Source: Sweltsa coloradensis
Lineage: Eukaryota > Arthropoda > Insecta > Plecoptera > Chloroperlidae
Length of the DNA stretch: 64,000 nt
NCBI GenBank assembly: GCA_024449915.1
Contig: JAMZAV010001054.1
Coordinates: 62,001 to 126,000 of the forward strand
Reading direction: 5' to 3'
Part shown: piece after piece, positions 61,130 to 64,000 of the stretch
Position numbering within the stretch: the first letter of the stretch is position 1
Layout of the letters: the number at the start of each line of letters is the position of its first letter
Translations under genes and position numbers: made by a program
Notes under the pieces: generated by a model
Databases searched by the model: none
Seen by the model: the letters and a program-made list of their open reading frames with translations, nothing else
Told to the model about the DNA's origin: nothing

Positions 61130-61596
61130 TTATTTAGAAACATTATAATATTCGATCTGACAAATGAGAAAAGGGAGCCCATTAACTCAAATAAAAGCTT
61201 GTCAATGACAGTGACAACTTTGTAAAGAGGTGCTACAATTTGCTTCAATGAACACGCAAAAATGTTAGAAAACCGCGCTGCACATGGGGTCAATTTACTA
61301 AATTATCACTGTTGATTGACTGTCACTGTTGACCCCCAGGAATATGTAAATTAAGAACTTGTTACATGTGCTTAATGTCATGAGGCAATGTTCATAATAT
61401 ATATATATATATCTGACTCCTGTTTCCAACTTAAGTTAGGTCAGGGGGTGGCTATAGCCACCAATTTTCTAGGGCATTTTATGAGTTGTTAACACCGGCT
61501 TGCCAGGCCTGTCATGTCCTCTTCAGGTTCACTCGCACTTCTTCCCACCAGTTCACGCCATCCACTTCTTGTTATAAAAAATAAAAATCTACTAAC

Positions 61597-61924
61597 CTAG
61601 TAAATGCAATAGCTTTTAAATGGTGACTTTTCCAAGCTTCTGGTACTATTTGCTTAAGACATTCAAAGGTTTCAAACTTCCACACATGCATAGTGTCATC
61701 TTGGAAACATGCCAATATATTGTTTGATACCGGCATGAAAACCACCCTCTTAACGGCAACATCGGAGCGCATGGTAAGCCGGTGAGCTTGACTATTGGAC
61801 TTCAAATCCCAGATGATTCCTTCTTCAGTTGATGCGGTAAGGCAATATTGATTGTGAGAAGAAAACGAGATTTGTGTTGGAGGAATTGTGTGGCCGGCCA
61901 GTTCTCCAGTCACGGTACCCAACT
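61597..61924 (-). CDS. TBC1D31: TBC1D31 exon, WD40 repeats
   Basis: 328 bases: two completing Glu, 108 codons, two out. LGTVTGELAGHTIPPTQISF..., then YCLTASTEEGIIWDL (a WD strand with GIIWD), then FMPVSNNILACFQDDTMHVW, ending KAIAFTR. This corresponds to the middle of the N-terminal beta-propeller of TBC1D31/WDR67. It is the most 5' exon in the window; the earlier ~115 residues lie to the right. Together the 14 exons encode about 941 residues of a protein of roughly 1,070 in vertebrates. Confidence 0.93.
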
Positions 61925-62039
61925 CTGCAAAACAACAAAAACAAAACACAGTATAAAAGAGTTAAAAATTCTGTTAATTTAATATTATATTATATATATA
62001 CATATTTTTTTATATATATATATATATAAATATAGGCTA

Positions 62040-62436
62040 CTTAAACTGGGAACATGAATAAACATGTTTCAATGGGGGAAAGGTACAGAAGGACGACAGC
62101 TTACCTTGAAAAACGTTAGGTAGGTCGCACAGACACAAATAGATGAGTAGACAAAGTTGCTGATAGGTTTCGACCAATTCGTGGTCTTTATCACTCAGCG
62201 TGAGTAGAGATACTAAAAGTAGTTCTAAAGCTAGCATGGTGTGTACAATGAAGGCGCTGTCGGTGGGTGGTGGCAGATGGAACTAGGTCTAGGGGAGGTA
62301 GAGCAGGGCACGCCTGCTACCTGTTGTTCAGGCTAGGAGGCTCGCGAAATCTGGTGATGTGTTGGTGAGACAGCTCCCAGTTTCTGAGCTCCAACTGCCT
62401 GCAGTCATCGGGAAGCGCCTTGATGATTCTCGTATA
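62040..62436 (-). pseudogene. Penelope-like element, extreme 3' end
   Basis: The - strand reads RIIKALPDDCRQLELRNWEL then SHQHITRFREPPSLNNR and a stop (about 62325-62436), matching the C-terminus of the PLEs at 45490 (RVVKALPASCKPGELRRWEL). The remaining ~285 bp are a 3' tail with a GACC-loop-GGTC hairpin before CGAAAC. A short frame over the tail is spurious. Confidence 0.8.
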
Positions 62437-62861
62437 CTATATATAAAATCTGAAGTGACTTAAGTCGGCCATTTTGAATTATAAAATTTTAGGAGTTAAA
62501 TTTAACTCCTAATAAATACCAGAAGTAAAATTTGGGAGTATAATAACTCCAAAAACAAAAACGCCTAACTCTTTTTTGAGGATACCGAAATGGGGGTAAA
62601 ACTCGGCTTACACCTAAAATTAACTCGTTTTTTGGTTAACTCCTCTTGGTGAATCCGGGCTCAGATGTTGCAAAATCGAAAACAAACGACTAACCAACAT
62701 ATTGTTGGATATTGTCATGAAACTTCCGGCTCTGACAACAACTGGGCGGACAGCCGGACACAGCAAGAACTTCGGGAAAAATTATTTTTCCAAAGGATCT
62801 CTATAGCTACAATTCATTACTGAAGTGACTCAACATAATGTACTGCTACATAACGTATGCT
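62437..62861 (-). other. Intron sequence with short inverted motifs
   Basis: Repeated AGTTAA/TTAACTC (62490-62645) and an inverted 'AGGAGTTAAATTTAACTCCT' at 62491-62510 suggest a MITE. No gene. Confidence 0.4.
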
Positions 62862-62876
62862 CAGTGGCGTAGCCAG
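62862..62876 (-). repeat. hAT-type terminal sequence
   Basis: CAGTGGCGTAGCCAG, the common hAT end form (CAGNGG), lies downstream of the broken transposase in its orientation. A run of 14 G follows nearby. Confidence 0.6.
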
Positions 62877-63246
62877 GAATATATTTTCGGGGGGGACACC
62901 CAAATCCACGTCCGCTCCACGTCGCCGCTAGAATGGGGGGGGGGGGGGGTGCCCTCCACAACAGCGCCGCAGGCGATTTTTTTTAAAAATACGTATGTTC
63001 TAAGAGTTTTAGAAGAATCGAAAGAGGTTTTCTGGATGGGATATTTTAACAGTTTTCTTAATAAAATTATTGAATTTATTGCACTTATGGCATAAATTTT
63101 ACTTTAATATAATATAATTTGCATGGTATTTTAAATAATTATTTCCTTTAAACTGCACCGTGAATTGTAAGCAAAATATTATGAATATCGATTCAGGGGT
63201 TATGTATGTTTATTGTTTGTAGTTCAATTTTAATCATTGCAATGAT

Positions 63247-63573
63247 TCAATGTTCCAATCTAAAGTTGATTCTTCTTGGTTTCTTAGCAAACGCATCAAT
63301 GACAGTTTCATTAGAAATAGATATATCTCTGTTAATGGTCATCAGAGGCTCAGAGCCATCCCAGTAAGTCGGGATTCTGCCATGGTGTTCCTCAAGTAGG
63401 TCTTGAGACGCCGTAAAGTAGAAAACGTCCTTTCAACTGATGCTGTTGTAACAAACTGGCAGTGTTTCCAACATAATCAAAAGCTGTCGAATGTTGGGGG
63501 AAAAGGGTCCGTTGCAGTGTTCTAGAGCTTGCCCAGGAATTATGGAATTTAATTTGGCAAATAGCGGAAAAAA
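63247..63573 (-). pseudogene. hAT transposase C-terminal (dimerisation) fragment, broken
   Basis: The - strand frames, in order, read FFPLFAKLNSIIPGQALEHC then IRQLLIMLETLPV; after a shift near 63455, VTTASVERTFSTLRRLKTYL then RNTMAESRLTGMAL; after another near 63350, MTINRDISISNETVIDAFAK, with the stop at 63247-63249. The block 'LPVT.AS.ERTFS.LRR.KTYLR..M....L.G.AL..I.RDI' is the hAT dimerisation domain. Two frame shifts make it non-functional. The upstream part may continue beyond 64000. Confidence 0.88.
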
Positions 63574-64000
63574 ATTAAACACAGCTGAATTTTTTCTCAA
63601 GATGCTAAGTTGGGTATGTAGCTTAACATACTAAAAGTCCCCACCTGTACCGCGTGAGCTTCCTTATAATATGACCTTGAAATGATCCATCCCGATAAAC
63701 GTTTGTTTAGTTTTATCTCACAAATGGTGGAAATTAGAAAAAAACTACTTCAAGCAAATATTATTGTATATTTAATTTTCTACAAAAAAGGTCTATACCT
63801 ATTTTATCGCTAGTTCACTCCTTCCTCTCCAAAATCAAGGGAAGGTTAATCCACGTTTTAGATAATTTCAGAAATCTGGCAACAACGCTTAGAAAGACAA
63901 GTTAAAATGTCTTGCAAACTTGGTTGTGGCCCAGAGTGATTTTAGGGTGTTTTCTCAGATCAAGATTGACTGCTGTTCTTGGTTGTAGTTGTGACGTATT
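63574..64000 (-). other. Right edge of the window
   Basis: No further transposase homology or exon could be read. It may be unrelated sequence inserted into the hAT copy. Confidence 0.4.

Noticed and set aside
62037..62237. 66-codon - strand protein
   Set aside because: It covers the non-coding tail of a Penelope-like fragment.

Overview
This is a eukaryotic, probably invertebrate deuterostome, genomic window. It is AT-rich and intron-rich, and most of it is mobile DNA. The 8-bp palindrome TAGGCCTA recurs at least 16 times, a habit I associate with echinoderm and hemichordate DNA. That is a pointer, not proof, and I cannot name the species.

Two host genes converge. On the + strand are the last two coding exons of adenine phosphoribosyltransferase (APRT; 370-448 and 8657-8793), split by an 8.2-kb intron full of transposons. 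On the - strand is most of TBC1D31/WDR67, a WD40-TBC-coiled-coil protein of centriolar satellites. Fourteen exons, from 61924 down to a stop at 18781, join in consistent reading phase with GT-AG borders. Only the first ~115 residues lie outside the window. Neither gene's 5' end is present.

Mobile DNA, left to right: a 2.66-kb element with perfect 43-bp inverted ends (1709-4368); a LINE reverse transcriptase (4662-5834) whose 5' end is fused to a tRNA-like sequence; a tRNA-derived SINE (6793); a 4.9-kb nest of palindromes (10229-15080); a Penelope-like element (PLE) with reverse transcriptase and GIY-YIG parts (21095-22490); a decayed LINE piece (22664); another SINE copy (31090); hammerhead-ribozyme elements (33968-34574, 35200-35700, 47665-48167); piggyBac-like copies at TTAA sites (36300-37477); two head-to-head 5'-truncated PLEs (45490-47267); an 8.7-kb LTR element with 1.9-kb LTRs and a 513-codon ORF but no recognisable pol (52444-61129); a third PLE tail (62040); and a broken hAT transposase (63247).

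A recurring short family (4383, 5866, 7822, 9429, 17855, 29525, 37932, 48814, 49643 and others) starts TTGGATGAGC or a variant. It ends with a hairpin (arms AACG/CGTT or AACA/TGTT) a few bases before CTAG, followed by T. That architecture resembles non-autonomous Helentron/Helitron elements.

The most striking finding is the set of hammerhead ribozymes. The copy at 47981-48031 has every core nucleotide intact and sits in a ~500-bp unit with a tRNA-like head, recalling the pol III/hammerhead elements of schistosomes. Nearby copies show graded decay. All assignments come from reading the sequence; no search or alignment was run.
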